From the NCBI RefSeq assembly GCF_005080685.1, contig NZ_CP039371.1:3596001-3660000 (forward strand): a DNA stretch of 64,000 nucleotides, given 5' to 3'. Numbering within the stretch: the stretch's first letter is position 1; every line of letters begins with the position of its first letter. Below, one piece after another: positions 24,788 through 33,411 of the stretch. This DNA comes from Pseudomonas putida (GTDB lineage: Bacteria > Pseudomonadota > Gammaproteobacteria > Pseudomonadales > Pseudomonadaceae). Both the position numbers and the translations under genes were made by a program. Under the pieces are notes generated by a model. That model saw nothing but the letters and a program-made list of their open reading frames with translations. It was not told the origin of the DNA and ran no database searches.

Positions 24788-26554
24788 TCACACCAGGGAA
24801 CCGGGGTTGTGCTGGTACTTCTCGTGGATCGCCCTGGCCGTGCGGATGGCCAGGGCGCCCACGGTACTGGTAGGGTTGTAGCCGGCGTTGGTGGGGAAGG
24901 CCGAGGCGCCGACCACGAACACGTTATGCGCGTCCCAGCTCTGCAGGTAGGTGTTGACTGCGCTGGTGCGCGGGTCTTCGCCCATGATCATGCCGCCCTG
25001 GGTGTGGTTGGAATTTTCGTCGTACGGGGTCCAGGACCGGGCTGCCGAGTTGAAGGTGTGCACATGCTTGGCGCCCATCTTCTTGCCGATGTCCACGGCG
25101 CGTTGCTCGATGAAACGCGCCATGTTGCGGTCGTTCTGGTTCCAGTCGAAGGTCATGCGCAGCAGCGGCGTCCCCCAGCGGTCCTTGTAGTTCGGGTCCA
25201 GCGACAGGTAGGCATCGCGGGTTGGCATCGAGGTACCCTGGCCGAAGATGATCCCGTAGTTCTGGTAGTTGTCCTTGTAGGTCTGCTTGAAGCCCTTGCC
25301 CCAGCGCGGGCTGCCCGGCGGCAACAGCCCCGAACGACCGATCGGCATGCCCTCGCGGGAGACGGTGAGCAGGCCGGCGCCACCGATGAAGTCGAGCGCG
25401 CTGTGGTCGAAGTTGTCGCCATTGTAGTCGTCCACCTGGATACCCAGGCCGCCGGCCCCGATGAAGGGGTTGAGCGTCTCGTCCTCGAACCACACATGCG
25501 CACCGGCGCAGGTCTGGTAGTTGTAGGCGCGGCCGATGGTGCCGGTCTGGGTCACCGGGTCGTACTGTTTGCCGATGTCGCTGAGCAGCATCAGGCGGGC
25601 GTTGTCGTAGGTGAACGAGCACAGCGCGACGATATCGGCCGGCTGGATCACTTCGCGGCCCTGCTCGTCGAAGTAGCTCACGCCGGTGGCGGTCTTGCCG
25701 TCCTCGGCCTTGTGGATCTTGGTCACATAGCCCTGGGTGATCAGGGTGAAGTTCTTGCGCCGCATCAGCGCAGGGATCACACAAGCCTGTGGCGAGGACT
25801 TGGAGTAGTTGCCGCAGCCGTGGAACATGCAGTAGCCGCAGTAGGTGCACGGCGCCATGCTCACGCCCAGCGGGTTCACGTAAGCCGAACCGACGTGCGC
25901 CACCGGGATGTAGAACGGGTGCAAGCCCATTTGCTCGGTGCTGGAGCGGTACATCTGCATCAGGCGCGAGTCTTTAAGCGCCGGGGTCGGGAATTCGCGG
26001 CTGCGCGGGCCCTCGAACGGGTTGCCGCCGGGGCGCAGCTCACCGTTGATGTTGCCGGCAACGCCGGAAATCCCGGCGATGCGCTCGAAGCGGTCGTAGA
26101 AAGGCTCGAGGTCGGCATAGGTAATGCCCCAGTCCTGCACCTGCTCCAGGCCTTTGAGCTTGCTGGCGCCATAACGCTCGATGGTCGCCGAGCGCACGCG
26201 GAAGTCCCACTCGGAGAAGCGCCAGGCCATGCCGGCCCAGTGGAAACCCGCGCCACCGACCGATTTGCCCATCTGGAAGGCTTTGAGTTCACGGGTAGGC
26301 ACTGCGGTCTGCCCGGAATGATTGCGGAATGTCAGGGTGTAATCACCTGGCTGCAGCAGCAGCTCGCGGCGAATGGTCCAGCGCAGCTCGTCGGGGTCGA
26401 CCGCCGGCGGCGTGTCGGTAGAGGTGTCGAGCCACGGGCCGCGGTCGATCGCGATCACTTCCAGCCCAGCGCGCGTGAGTTCTTCGGCCATCAACGACCC
26501 GGCCCAGCCTAGGCCGACGATCACTACGTCAGCTTTTTTACGTGTAATTGCCAT
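24788..26554 (-). CDS. GMC flavoprotein, gluconate 2-dehydrogenase-like large subunit
   Basis: 588 residues. FAD-binding GLGWAGS lies at 14-20. A cysteine cluster at C236, C239, C242 and C247 with C258 nearby is typical of the FAD-dependent gluconate, fructose and glucose dehydrogenases that carry an iron-sulfur centre. The catalytic His-Asn pair is near H517 and N556 (NAGYNPT). It oxidises a sugar or sugar acid in the periplasm. No signal peptide is visible; as in this family it is presumably exported with the small subunit. A paralogue is encoded at 36783-38558. Confidence 0.9.
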   Translation of the reverse strand: MAITRKKADVVIVGLGWAGSLMAEELTRAGLEVIAIDRGPWLDTSTDTPPAVDPDELRWTIRRELLLQPGDYTLTFRNHSGQTAVPTRELKAFQMGKSVGGAGFHWAGMAWRFSEWDFRVRSATIERYGASKLKGLEQVQDWGITYADLEPFYDRFERIAGISGVAGNINGELRPGGNPFEGPRSREFPTPALKDSRLMQMYRSSTEQMGLHPFYIPVAHVGSAYVNPLGVSMAPCTYCGYCMFHGCGNYSKSSPQACVIPALMRRKNFTLITQGYVTKIHKAEDGKTATGVSYFDEQGREVIQPADIVALCSFTYDNARLMLLSDIGKQYDPVTQTGTIGRAYNYQTCAGAHVWFEDETLNPFIGAGGLGIQVDDYNGDNFDHSALDFIGGAGLLTVSREGMPIGRSGLLPPGSPRWGKGFKQTYKDNYQNYGIIFGQGTSMPTRDAYLSLDPNYKDRWGTPLLRMTFDWNQNDRNMARFIEQRAVDIGKKMGAKHVHTFNSAARSWTPYDENSNHTQGGMIMGEDPRTSAVNTYLQSWDAHNVFVVGASAFPTNAGYNPTSTVGALAIRTARAIHEKYQHNPGSLV

Positions 26555-26571
26555 GTTGTTTTCCTCTGGCC

Positions 26572-27294
26572 TCAGCTCACCGGGATCAGACTGATGGGCT
26601 CCAAGCCCAGGTTCTGACCGCGACGGTCGATGTACTGGCGGTAGTCGTAACGGGCGCCGGGGAACCCAACCAGCTTCCAGCCGACCATGCCGCGATTGCC
26701 GCCATAGAGCGGGTCGGCGAAATAGCCTTCGCGCACGCTGAGCAGCAGGAATTCGAACAAACGGCTGCCGCTACCGACGCCTTCCCAGTCCAGGCGGCCT
26801 TCATCGAGCTGGCGCAGGATTGCGTCCATCTGCTCGCCGCCGAGTTCGGCAAAGGCACGGCCATGCAGCTTACGGGCGTGGCGATCGATGAAGTCGAGGC
26901 CAGCCAAGGTGTAGTCGCGGCGCGTGCGCAGGCTGATGGTCAGGCCCATCAGTTGAGATTCATCGGCACGCAGCGGCTGGTCCAAGTACAAGTCTTTCGA
27001 CTCGCCATAGGGCCCGTTCATCTGCGCATCAAGGTAGTCGACGCAGCCGGCTTCGCTGGCCGAAGCGCCCAGCTCGTCGTGAGGGATCAGGCGGTCGAAC
27101 ACGGCAGTCAGGGTGGCGCGCGCCTGGCCCTTGAAGACATTGCCCTGACCGCCGCTCATGACCGGGGATGGCAGCATTTCGCGGTTGAGGCCGGTTTCGG
27201 GCGGCACCGACTTGAGTTCAACTGCGCCGACCTTGGCCAGGCCAGCGGCGGCGAACAACGCACCCATTGAACGCAAGGCGTCCCTACGTTTCAT
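26572..27294 (-). CDS. Gluconate 2-dehydrogenase subunit 3 family small subunit
   Basis: 240 residues with an N-terminal Tat-like leader (KRRDALRSMGALFAAAG) that would carry the folded flavoprotein across the membrane. The family core FDRLIPHDELGASASEAGC and the late YGGNRGMVGWKLVGFPGARYDYR are both present. It is the first gene of the small-large-cytochrome trio, with AAGGAGAACTCC before the ATG at 27294. Confidence 0.88.
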   Translation of the reverse strand: MKRRDALRSMGALFAAAGLAKVGAVELKSVPPETGLNREMLPSPVMSGGQGNVFKGQARATLTAVFDRLIPHDELGASASEAGCVDYLDAQMNGPYGESKDLYLDQPLRADESQLMGLTISLRTRRDYTLAGLDFIDRHARKLHGRAFAELGGEQMDAILRQLDEGRLDWEGVGSGSRLFEFLLLSVREGYFADPLYGGNRGMVGWKLVGFPGARYDYRQYIDRRGQNLGLEPISLIPVS

Positions 27295-27511
27295 GGAGTT
27301 CTCCTTATCGACAATCACGGGGGAGCCGTGCGGCAGGTCGCGGAATTTCGGGCGCGCAAAGGCACACGGCGAGCACGGACGGGCTCGTCGGGGGCGATGG
27401 GGATCTGGCGTGTGAACGAAAAACGCGGTGTACGGGGGAGCGAAACTGGTAACCTGCCGGTCACGGCGGGTGCAAGTCTATGGCGCGACATAACGCCGCG
27501 CCATCAGAGCA

Positions 27512-27529
27512 TTGACGTGTTTACGTCAA
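27512..27529. promoter_or_regulatory. Operator candidate for the adjacent LacI regulator
   Basis: TTGACGT-GTTT-ACGTCAA is a perfect inverted repeat just beyond the LacI stop and about 220 bases before the dehydrogenase operon start on the same strand. A second, GC-rich hairpin (27481-27503, TGGCGCG/CGCGCCA) lies next to it. Position suggests control of the dehydrogenase genes. Confidence 0.5.
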
Positions 27530-27536
27530 AATCGCT

Positions 27537-28565
27537 TCAACACGTGGCAGGCGGGAGGGTTTCGTCGATGACCATGCGCAGCTGCGGCCACACCTGCGGC
27601 GGTGCGTCCAGGTCACCGTTGGCGTACAGCAGTTGCTGGATGGCCGCTTCGGCCTGCCCTTCAGGATCCTGATCGAGCACCAGCGACAACAGGCCTTCGC
27701 GGAGCATGTCGGCATGCTGTGCAGTCGCCTCATGGCTGATCCAGACCAACCGCCCGGCGTGCCTGGACAGCGCCTGGTGCACACCCGTGGAGCCGCTGCC
27801 AGTGGTGTACAGCCCGACCACCCCAGCGTCCTGAGCCAGGTAATCGCTGATCTTTGCGGCATTGAGCTGGTTATCGTCGAAGCACTCCACTGGCCCGAGC
27901 ACCTCGACCTGCGGCGCCCGCTCGGCCATGACCTCGAGAAAGCCCTGCACACGCTGTTGATGGGCGCGATAGAGCAATGAGTTGGTTACCAGCAGCACAC
28001 GGCTCTGGGCCGGCGTAACCCATTGGCTCATGAGTCTCCCGGCGGCGCGGCCAGCGACATGGTTGTCGATACCCGCGTAGATTGCCCCCTCCAGCCCAGG
28101 CAGGCTGCTGGTCACCAGTATCACCGGCACGCCAGCAGCGACCTGCGCACTGAGGGCTTCACGCACCTGCGGGGTATCTTGGGCAACCACGATCAACCCT
28201 TGGCGCGGCACCCTGGGCTGGTTGATGAGATCCAGCAATTGCTGCGGATCACGTTCCTGCCAGATGTGGCGCTGCAGCACCAGCCGCGAGCGGTGCATCT
28301 GCGCCTGCTTGACGAAGGCGGCTGCCAGGCGCCGGTAATGGTCGGTGGCGCTGTCTACCAGCAGCAAATCGAAGCGCAGCAAGCCATGCAGCGCAGACGG
28401 CAGCAGGCGTTTGAGCCCCAGCGCCTGGGCTGCCTGCAGCACCTTGCGACGCTTGCTGTCGGAAACGCTGCCGCGTTCGTTCAGCACACGATCGACGGTA
28501 CTCAGGCTGACGCCGGCCAGTTGGGCGACATCAGCCATGCCTTGGCGACGGTCAATCTTGTCCAC
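27537..28565 (-). CDS. LacI-family regulator
   Basis: 342 residues: HTH MADVAQLAGVSLSTVDRVLN at 10-29, then a sugar-binding periplasmic-type domain with LLVDSATDHYRRL and IYAGIDNHVAGRAAGRL. The start is a GTG at 28565; an ATG at 28538 directly before the HTH is possible. It sits immediately upstream of, and on the same strand as, the gluconate-dehydrogenase-like operon, and 74 bases downstream of the DoxX gene, so it may be cotranscribed with either. Confidence 0.82.
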   Translation of the reverse strand: MDKIDRRQGMADVAQLAGVSLSTVDRVLNERGSVSDSKRRKVLQAAQALGLKRLLPSALHGLLRFDLLLVDSATDHYRRLAAAFVKQAQMHRSRLVLQRHIWQERDPQQLLDLINQPRVPRQGLIVVAQDTPQVREALSAQVAAGVPVILVTSSLPGLEGAIYAGIDNHVAGRAAGRLMSQWVTPAQSRVLLVTNSLLYRAHQQRVQGFLEVMAERAPQVEVLGPVECFDDNQLNAAKISDYLAQDAGVVGLYTTGSGSTGVHQALSRHAGRLVWISHEATAQHADMLREGLLSLVLDQDPEGQAEAAIQQLLYANGDLDAPPQVWPQLRMVIDETLPPATC

Positions 28566-28639
28566 CTAGAAACATCCAGTAACCAAAGACGCGGAGTCTG
28601 CCATGCCTGCGCCGCTTTCGCCTACTGCGCGTACTTCTC

Positions 28640-29542
28640 CTACCCAGTGTGGCGCCCCCACTTTTCATTGAACGCCAACCACCGCAATCGACGCGGCATC
28701 CAGCCCCGACGCAACAGCCAGCCATCGAGCGAGAACTTGCCGGCCCCGGTCACCATGACTCCGGCAAACACCACCATGAGCAGCATCACGTACTCCCAGC
28801 CGCCCCCGCCCGGCGAAGCCCAGGCATAGCCCCGGCTCCACTCACCGCCGAAACCGACCGTAGCCACGAGGAAATACACCAGGCTCACAAATGCCCCCAG
28901 CCTTGCGAACAACCCCAGCCCGACGCTGACGGCACTGGCAAACTCGATCAGCCCACCCAACACCACGAAGTACGCCGCGACCTCGCCCAGGCCAAAGCCC
29001 TGAAAGCCCGTCTCCAACCGATGGAACCAGCCCAGCCCGGCGAAGATCTTCTCGGAGCTGTGGCACAGCTCGTTCAGGCCGAAGTACATGCGCATGATCG
29101 TCGTCTGCCACAACAGCAACCCCAGCCAGGCCCCTGGCTTGTTGCGATCACGGCGCAGGTCGTTGAGCACGCAGTCGGCGAACTGCAGCAACAGCGGCAC
29201 GGCGGCGATGCTTGCGACCCAGACCATGACATGCGCATCGTTCATTGCCGCCACGCGCCAGGCGATTAGGAACGGCAGCAACGACATCAGGAAGCCCGGG
29301 GCGAATGTTCTGGGGGTGATCAACGCCGCACTGAACAAGGCGACGCACATCCACAGCGTACTCGACCAGGCCGCGAAATCCGGCAACGTGTGGTTGCCCC
29401 AGCCGCAATAAAGGGCGGCCACCAGAGTCGCCGCCAGCCCGGCCACGCTGAGCGTGTTGGGCATGCGCGACGGTTTGAGCAGACCGTAGTCGTTGGCATA
29501 GGCGCCCTCGACCACATCCAGGGAACGTACAGGACTGTTCAT
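28640..29542 (-). CDS. DoxX-like integral membrane protein
   Basis: 300 residues with about six hydrophobic segments; the C-terminal half (GLGWFHRLETGFQGFG, EFASAVSVGLGLFARLGAF) has the DoxX four-helix pattern. DoxX proteins are often partners of periplasmic or quinone-linked oxidoreductases. ATG at 29542 follows AGAGAGG. It is the last gene of the unit that begins at 34614 and may anchor or reduce the two GlcG/HbpS-like proteins encoded beside it. Function not demonstrated. Confidence 0.7.
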   Translation of the reverse strand: MNSPVRSLDVVEGAYANDYGLLKPSRMPNTLSVAGLAATLVAALYCGWGNHTLPDFAAWSSTLWMCVALFSAALITPRTFAPGFLMSLLPFLIAWRVAAMNDAHVMVWVASIAAVPLLLQFADCVLNDLRRDRNKPGAWLGLLLWQTTIMRMYFGLNELCHSSEKIFAGLGWFHRLETGFQGFGLGEVAAYFVVLGGLIEFASAVSVGLGLFARLGAFVSLVYFLVATVGFGGEWSRGYAWASPGGGGWEYVMLLMVVFAGVMVTGAGKFSLDGWLLRRGWMPRRLRWLAFNEKWGRHTG

Positions 29543-29554
29543 CACGAACCTCTC

Positions 29555-30067
29555 TCAGGGGTGGCTGGCAGGCAGCGTTTTCTCGAAGGCACGCGCAAGC
29601 TCGGTGGCCATGCGCTGCTCCTGGTCATCGCTGGCACCGCCAGCCACGCCCAAGGCACCGACAGCCTGGTCCTGCTGGCGGATGACCACCCCGGCGACGG
29701 CGGGCAAGATCCCGGGGATGCTGCCCAGTTGCAGGTTTTTCTGCCGCGCCAGGTCGTAGAACACCACGGTGTCGACGTCGTTGATCGCCGCCGAGTTGGC
29801 CTTCTTGATCGCCGCCTCGATGCAACCCGGGGCTGCGCCGTCCATGCGTTTGAAGGCCAGAAGGTAACCATTGGCGTCGGTCACCGCGATGCACGGGTGA
29901 GTGCCTTCGGCGCGGGCCTTGGCCACGGCGGTATCGAGCAGCGCTGCCGCGCCGCCCAGGGACAGCTGGATGGTGCCACGCACGGCAGTGCCTTCACTGG
30001 CCTGAGCCCATGGCACGGCAAACAGAGTGAGGCCAGCCAGGAACAGGCGCCGGAAATGAACGTTCAT
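29555..30067 (-). CDS. Exported GlcG/HbpS-like heme-binding-family protein
   Basis: 170 residues with a signal peptide (FLAGLTLFAVPWAQA). The mature part has the GlcG/HbpS pattern: LDTAVAKARAEGTHPCIAVTDANGYLLAFKRMDGA, then a C-terminal half with GVVIRQQDQAVGALGVAGG. The family includes the extracellular heme sensor HbpS and GlcG of the glycolate locus. The cysteine in CIAVTD and that in PGCIEAAIKKA are shared with its neighbour. The ATG at 30067 follows AAAGGAATTGCAG. Confidence 0.8.
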   Translation of the reverse strand: MNVHFRRLFLAGLTLFAVPWAQASEGTAVRGTIQLSLGGAAALLDTAVAKARAEGTHPCIAVTDANGYLLAFKRMDGAAPGCIEAAIKKANSAAINDVDTVVFYDLARQKNLQLGSIPGILPAVAGVVIRQQDQAVGALGVAGGASDDQEQRMATELARAFEKTLPASHP

Positions 30068-30131
30068 CTGCAATTCCTTTTCAATCGATCCAGGTTGGCC
30101 CTCCGCGCAATGGCGCGCAGGGCCACGGCCA

Positions 30132-30617
30132 TCAGTGGAAGGTCGCTGCCACGTCTTCGGCGAGTTTCTGTTCGGTCAGGTCGGTGGCACCGCTGACGCC
30201 GACACTACCGACCACATTGCCCCCGTGCTTGACCACTACACCGCCCACCGCCGGCAGGATGCCGGGGATGGTGCCGATGGCCAGGTTCTCTTTGCGCGCC
30301 AGGTCATAGAACGTGATGGTGTTGATGGCAAAGCGCGCGGCCGAGGTGGCCTTGGCAATCGAGGCCTCGACGCAGCCGGCATAGGCTCCCTGCATCCGGG
30401 TGAAGGCCAGCAGGTGGCCGTCGGCATCGGTGACCGCGATGCAGATCTTCATGGCGCGGCTGGCTGCCAGTTCGGTGGCTTGCTGCGCCAGCTGCTGGGC
30501 AGCGGCGGTAGACAGGTTTTCCTGGGCCACCACCGTGGCTGCCGGGCTGGCCGCCTGAGCGGAGGTCGCCATGGCGAAGGCAAGGGACAAGGCGGCGATG
30601 GTCATTGTTGTTTTCAT
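30132..30617 (-). CDS. Exported GlcG/HbpS-like protein, tandem paralogue
   Basis: 161 residues with signal peptide LSLAFAMATSAQA. It shares CIAVTDADGHLLAF, GCVEASIAKA, FYDLARKENLAIGTIPGILPAVGGVVVK and GSVGVSG with the downstream protein, so the two genes arose by duplication. The ATG at 30617 follows AGGAGATGTACCG. Two secreted copies beside a DoxX protein suggest a periplasmic hetero-oligomer, perhaps binding heme or a small acid; this is inference. Confidence 0.8.
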   Translation of the reverse strand: MKTTMTIAALSLAFAMATSAQAASPAATVVAQENLSTAAAQQLAQQATELAASRAMKICIAVTDADGHLLAFTRMQGAYAGCVEASIAKATSAARFAINTITFYDLARKENLAIGTIPGILPAVGGVVVKHGGNVVGSVGVSGATDLTEQKLAEDVAATFH

Positions 30618-30747
30618 CGGTACATCTCCTGGGGTAGTGCCCTGAGCGTGATTGCGCAGGGCTGGCTGAATGCGGGCGCAGGGGCGCCCTGCTCGCGAGC
30701 CGCTCAGGGCTCGCAAGTGCATCAAAGGGTTCGAAGGGGTAAGTGGG

Positions 30748-31935
30748 TCAGCGGGCGACGGTGGCCAGCGGCTTGCCGGCCACGGCCGGGACTTTTTCGC
30801 GCCCGCCCAGGGCTGCCGGCAGCTGCACCTTGTAGATCATGAAGGGCCGCACGATCGCGTCCTGGCCGCCAGGGCCACGGTTGGAGGCCATGCGCGCACT
30901 CTGCGGTACCGGGATGTACAGCTCGCGCTGGTCGGAAATGATCATCGCATCCGGGTTCCACAGCCGCGGGTCCTCGGCGACCACGCGCAGCGTACCGTCC
31001 GGGGCGTACACCGACACACGCGGCCGGTCATACTCGCCCAGGTAGACGTTGCCGGCGCTGTCCATCGCGGTGCCGGTCAGCGGGCTGGTGTCATGCACGA
31101 ACTCGACCTGCTTGCCCAGCTCCGCCTCGCTGATCCGCGTGTCGCGCAACGCTGCGGTCGGCACCCGCCACAACGGCCCGCTCAGCGGCTGGTAGTACAG
31201 CCATTGGCCGTCGGGGCTGATCTCGATAGGGTCGGAATGCACCTGGTGATCGCTGCCGTCAGCCAGCAGTAGCGGCTGGCCGTTCTCGCCGATTGGTCGG
31301 CGTTCGGGCGCCATCTGCGTCGACGGATGCCCGGCCAGGCGGCGCACGGCTTCACCGGTTTTAAGGTTGATGACGATGATCGCGCCCAGGCCCGAGTCGG
31401 TCACATAGGCATGCTCGCTGTCCAGACGCAGGTCGTTGAGGTTGGCGCCGGCCGGCAACACGCTGGCGGGCAGGCTGATGCTACGCAGCAGCTTGCCGTC
31501 GCGGGTGTCGAACTGCAGGATCTTCTGCCCGAGGTTGATGCCTTTGGGGCCGGCATCCTCACCCTGGTCGATGGCCCACAGGGTGTCGTCGTCGAAGATA
31601 TGGATGGTGTTGATCTTTACCAGCGCCGCAGCGCTCGGCTTGCCCGGTGACCAGGCATTCCACTGTCCGCCCGGGAACGGCTTGAGGCTGCCGTCGGGCA
31701 GCACCTCGGCGATCGACGGGGTTTTCTCGAAGCCCGGCCAGCGCGGCAGGCCGACGAACAGGCGGCCACCGGAGGTCAGCGCCACGGCGTTGCACAGCCA
31801 GTCCAGACGGGCGACCTCAGTCAGCGGCTGGCCGCTGGGCGGCAGATCCTGCGCCTGTATCAGCGGGGCGCAGGCAAGGCCCAGGGCAAAACCGGCAATG
31901 CGCAAAGCGCGGGAAGTACGTCCTGATGCGTTCAT
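30748..31935 (-). CDS. Exported major-royal-jelly-type beta-propeller protein
   Basis: 395 residues with a signal peptide ending IQAQ. The MRJP/yellow-type propeller is recognisable from LFVGLPRWPGFEKTPSIAEV, WAIDQGEDAG, AYVTDSGLGAIIVINLKTGEAVRRL and YYQPLSGPLWRVPT. Bacterial members resemble SMP-30 lactonases in fold and are often annotated as L-dopachrome-tautomerase-related. A periplasmic lactonase or sugar-binding role would suit the neighbouring dehydrogenases. The ATG at 31935 follows AAGGACAACAATA. Confidence 0.8.
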   Translation of the reverse strand: MNASGRTSRALRIAGFALGLACAPLIQAQDLPPSGQPLTEVARLDWLCNAVALTSGGRLFVGLPRWPGFEKTPSIAEVLPDGSLKPFPGGQWNAWSPGKPSAAALVKINTIHIFDDDTLWAIDQGEDAGPKGINLGQKILQFDTRDGKLLRSISLPASVLPAGANLNDLRLDSEHAYVTDSGLGAIIVINLKTGEAVRRLAGHPSTQMAPERRPIGENGQPLLLADGSDHQVHSDPIEISPDGQWLYYQPLSGPLWRVPTAALRDTRISEAELGKQVEFVHDTSPLTGTAMDSAGNVYLGEYDRPRVSVYAPDGTLRVVAEDPRLWNPDAMIISDQRELYIPVPQSARMASNRGPGGQDAIVRPFMIYKVQLPAALGGREKVPAVAGKPLATVAR

Positions 31936-31961
31936 TATTGTTGTCCTTCTCAGTAATGGAA

Positions 31962-33350
31962 TCAGCGCGCAGTAGCGGGCTTGAGCGATGGCGCGGACCG
32001 GTCGCGGCCTTGCGGGTTCGAGCTGTCGTCGGGGCGTTGCAGCGGGCCGACGATGAGCAGGTAGCTGACGAACGCGCCGACGGCATTCAGCGCGACATAC
32101 ACCAGGGCACCGTTGAACGAGTGCATCGACTGCACCATGTAGCCGATCACCACCGGGGTGACGATGCCGGCCAGGCTGCCAAAGGTGTTGAAGATCGCGC
32201 CATTCATGCCAATGCTGTCCTTGGGCGAGACATCGGCGATGATTGCCCAGCCCAGCGCGCCCACGCCCTTGCCGAAGAACGCCAGGGCCATGAACAGCAC
32301 GATCAGGAGGTTGGTTTCCACGTAGTTGCACAGGATCATACTCATCGACAGCGCCATGCCGATGAAGATCGGTAGCTTGCGCGCCAACGTCAGTGACATC
32401 CCCTTGCGCAACATCCAGTCCGAAGCCATACCCCCGGTGATCCCGCCCACAAAGCCGCAAATCGCTGGCACCGCCGCCAACAGCCCGGCATCCAGCAACG
32501 ACAGCCCGCGCTGCTGCACCAGGTATACCGGGAACCAGGTGAGGAAGAAGAACGTCAGCGTGCTGATACAGAACTGCGCCAGGTAGATGCCGAGGAACAT
32601 GCGCTGGCGCAGCAGGCCACGAGCACGCATCCAGGTGTCGCGCCAGCCCTGCCCCTGCGCTCTTCTGGCGCCATGCTCACGTAGGCTGGCACCGCCCATG
32701 CGCATGGTTTCCAGCTCCACTGGCGTCAACGTCGAGTGCTCGACCGGTGCCTTGATCCGGCGGATGAACACCAAGCCCATGGCGACGCCGGCCACGCCCA
32801 TCACGTAGAACACCCACGGCCAGCCCCAGCGGGTGGAAATCCACGCCAGTAGAGGTGTGAACACTACTGCCGCGAAGTACTGGGACGAATTGAAGATCGC
32901 CGTCGCAGTCCCACGCTCAGCCGTGGGGAACCACATCGAGACGATCTTGCTGTTGGCCGGAAAGCACGGCGCCTCGGCAGCGCCGACCAGAAAGCGCAAG
33001 GCGAATACGGCGACGAAGGCCAGGCCCACCGGCATCATCGCGACAGTGCCGATCAGCCCGGTGAACACCGACCAGGCAATGATCGCCAAGCCCAGCACGC
33101 GGATGCTGCCGAAGCGGTCGATCGCCAGGCCTCCCGGCAGTTGCAAGAGCATGTACGCCCAGGCGAAGGCCGAGAACAGCCAGCCCATCTGGGCATGCCC
33201 CAGGCCCATTTCATCGGCCAGGCTGGCGCCGGCGATGGACAGCGTGGCGCGGTCACCCTGGTTGATGATCATCATCACGAACAGCAGGGCAATGACTTCA
33301 TGGCGCCGGTGTTCGGCGATGAAGCGGCGCAGAGAATGTATTTTTTTCAT
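31962..33350 (-). CDS. MFS transporter, GudP/galactonate type
   Basis: 462 residues, 12 TM segments, with NQGDRATLSIAGASLADEMG in helix 1 and LAIDRFGSIRVLG in the first loop, close in style to glucarate and galactonate symporters. The chosen ATG at 33350 follows a weak CGAGAATACA; an upstream in-frame start would extend into the preceding gap. Flanked by the enolase-superfamily gene and the propeller gene on the same strand. Confidence 0.85.
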   Translation of the reverse strand: MKKIHSLRRFIAEHRRHEVIALLFVMMIINQGDRATLSIAGASLADEMGLGHAQMGWLFSAFAWAYMLLQLPGGLAIDRFGSIRVLGLAIIAWSVFTGLIGTVAMMPVGLAFVAVFALRFLVGAAEAPCFPANSKIVSMWFPTAERGTATAIFNSSQYFAAVVFTPLLAWISTRWGWPWVFYVMGVAGVAMGLVFIRRIKAPVEHSTLTPVELETMRMGGASLREHGARRAQGQGWRDTWMRARGLLRQRMFLGIYLAQFCISTLTFFFLTWFPVYLVQQRGLSLLDAGLLAAVPAICGFVGGITGGMASDWMLRKGMSLTLARKLPIFIGMALSMSMILCNYVETNLLIVLFMALAFFGKGVGALGWAIIADVSPKDSIGMNGAIFNTFGSLAGIVTPVVIGYMVQSMHSFNGALVYVALNAVGAFVSYLLIVGPLQRPDDSSNPQGRDRSAPSLKPATAR

Positions 33351-33411
33351 TGTATTCTCGATACCGGATTGCGAGGGCGAGCCACCTTTTAGGTCGCCGC
33401 GCAGCAATCAG

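Noticed and set aside
24809..26512. A 567-codon plus-strand frame opposite the GMC flavoprotein gene
   Set aside because: The product is Val/Ala/Gly/His-rich and shows no motif; the minus-strand frame has clear FAD and cysteine motifs.
31936..32460. N-terminal extension of the royal-jelly-type gene into the MFS gene
   Set aside because: A signal peptide starting at 31935 with a good ribosome site marks the true start.
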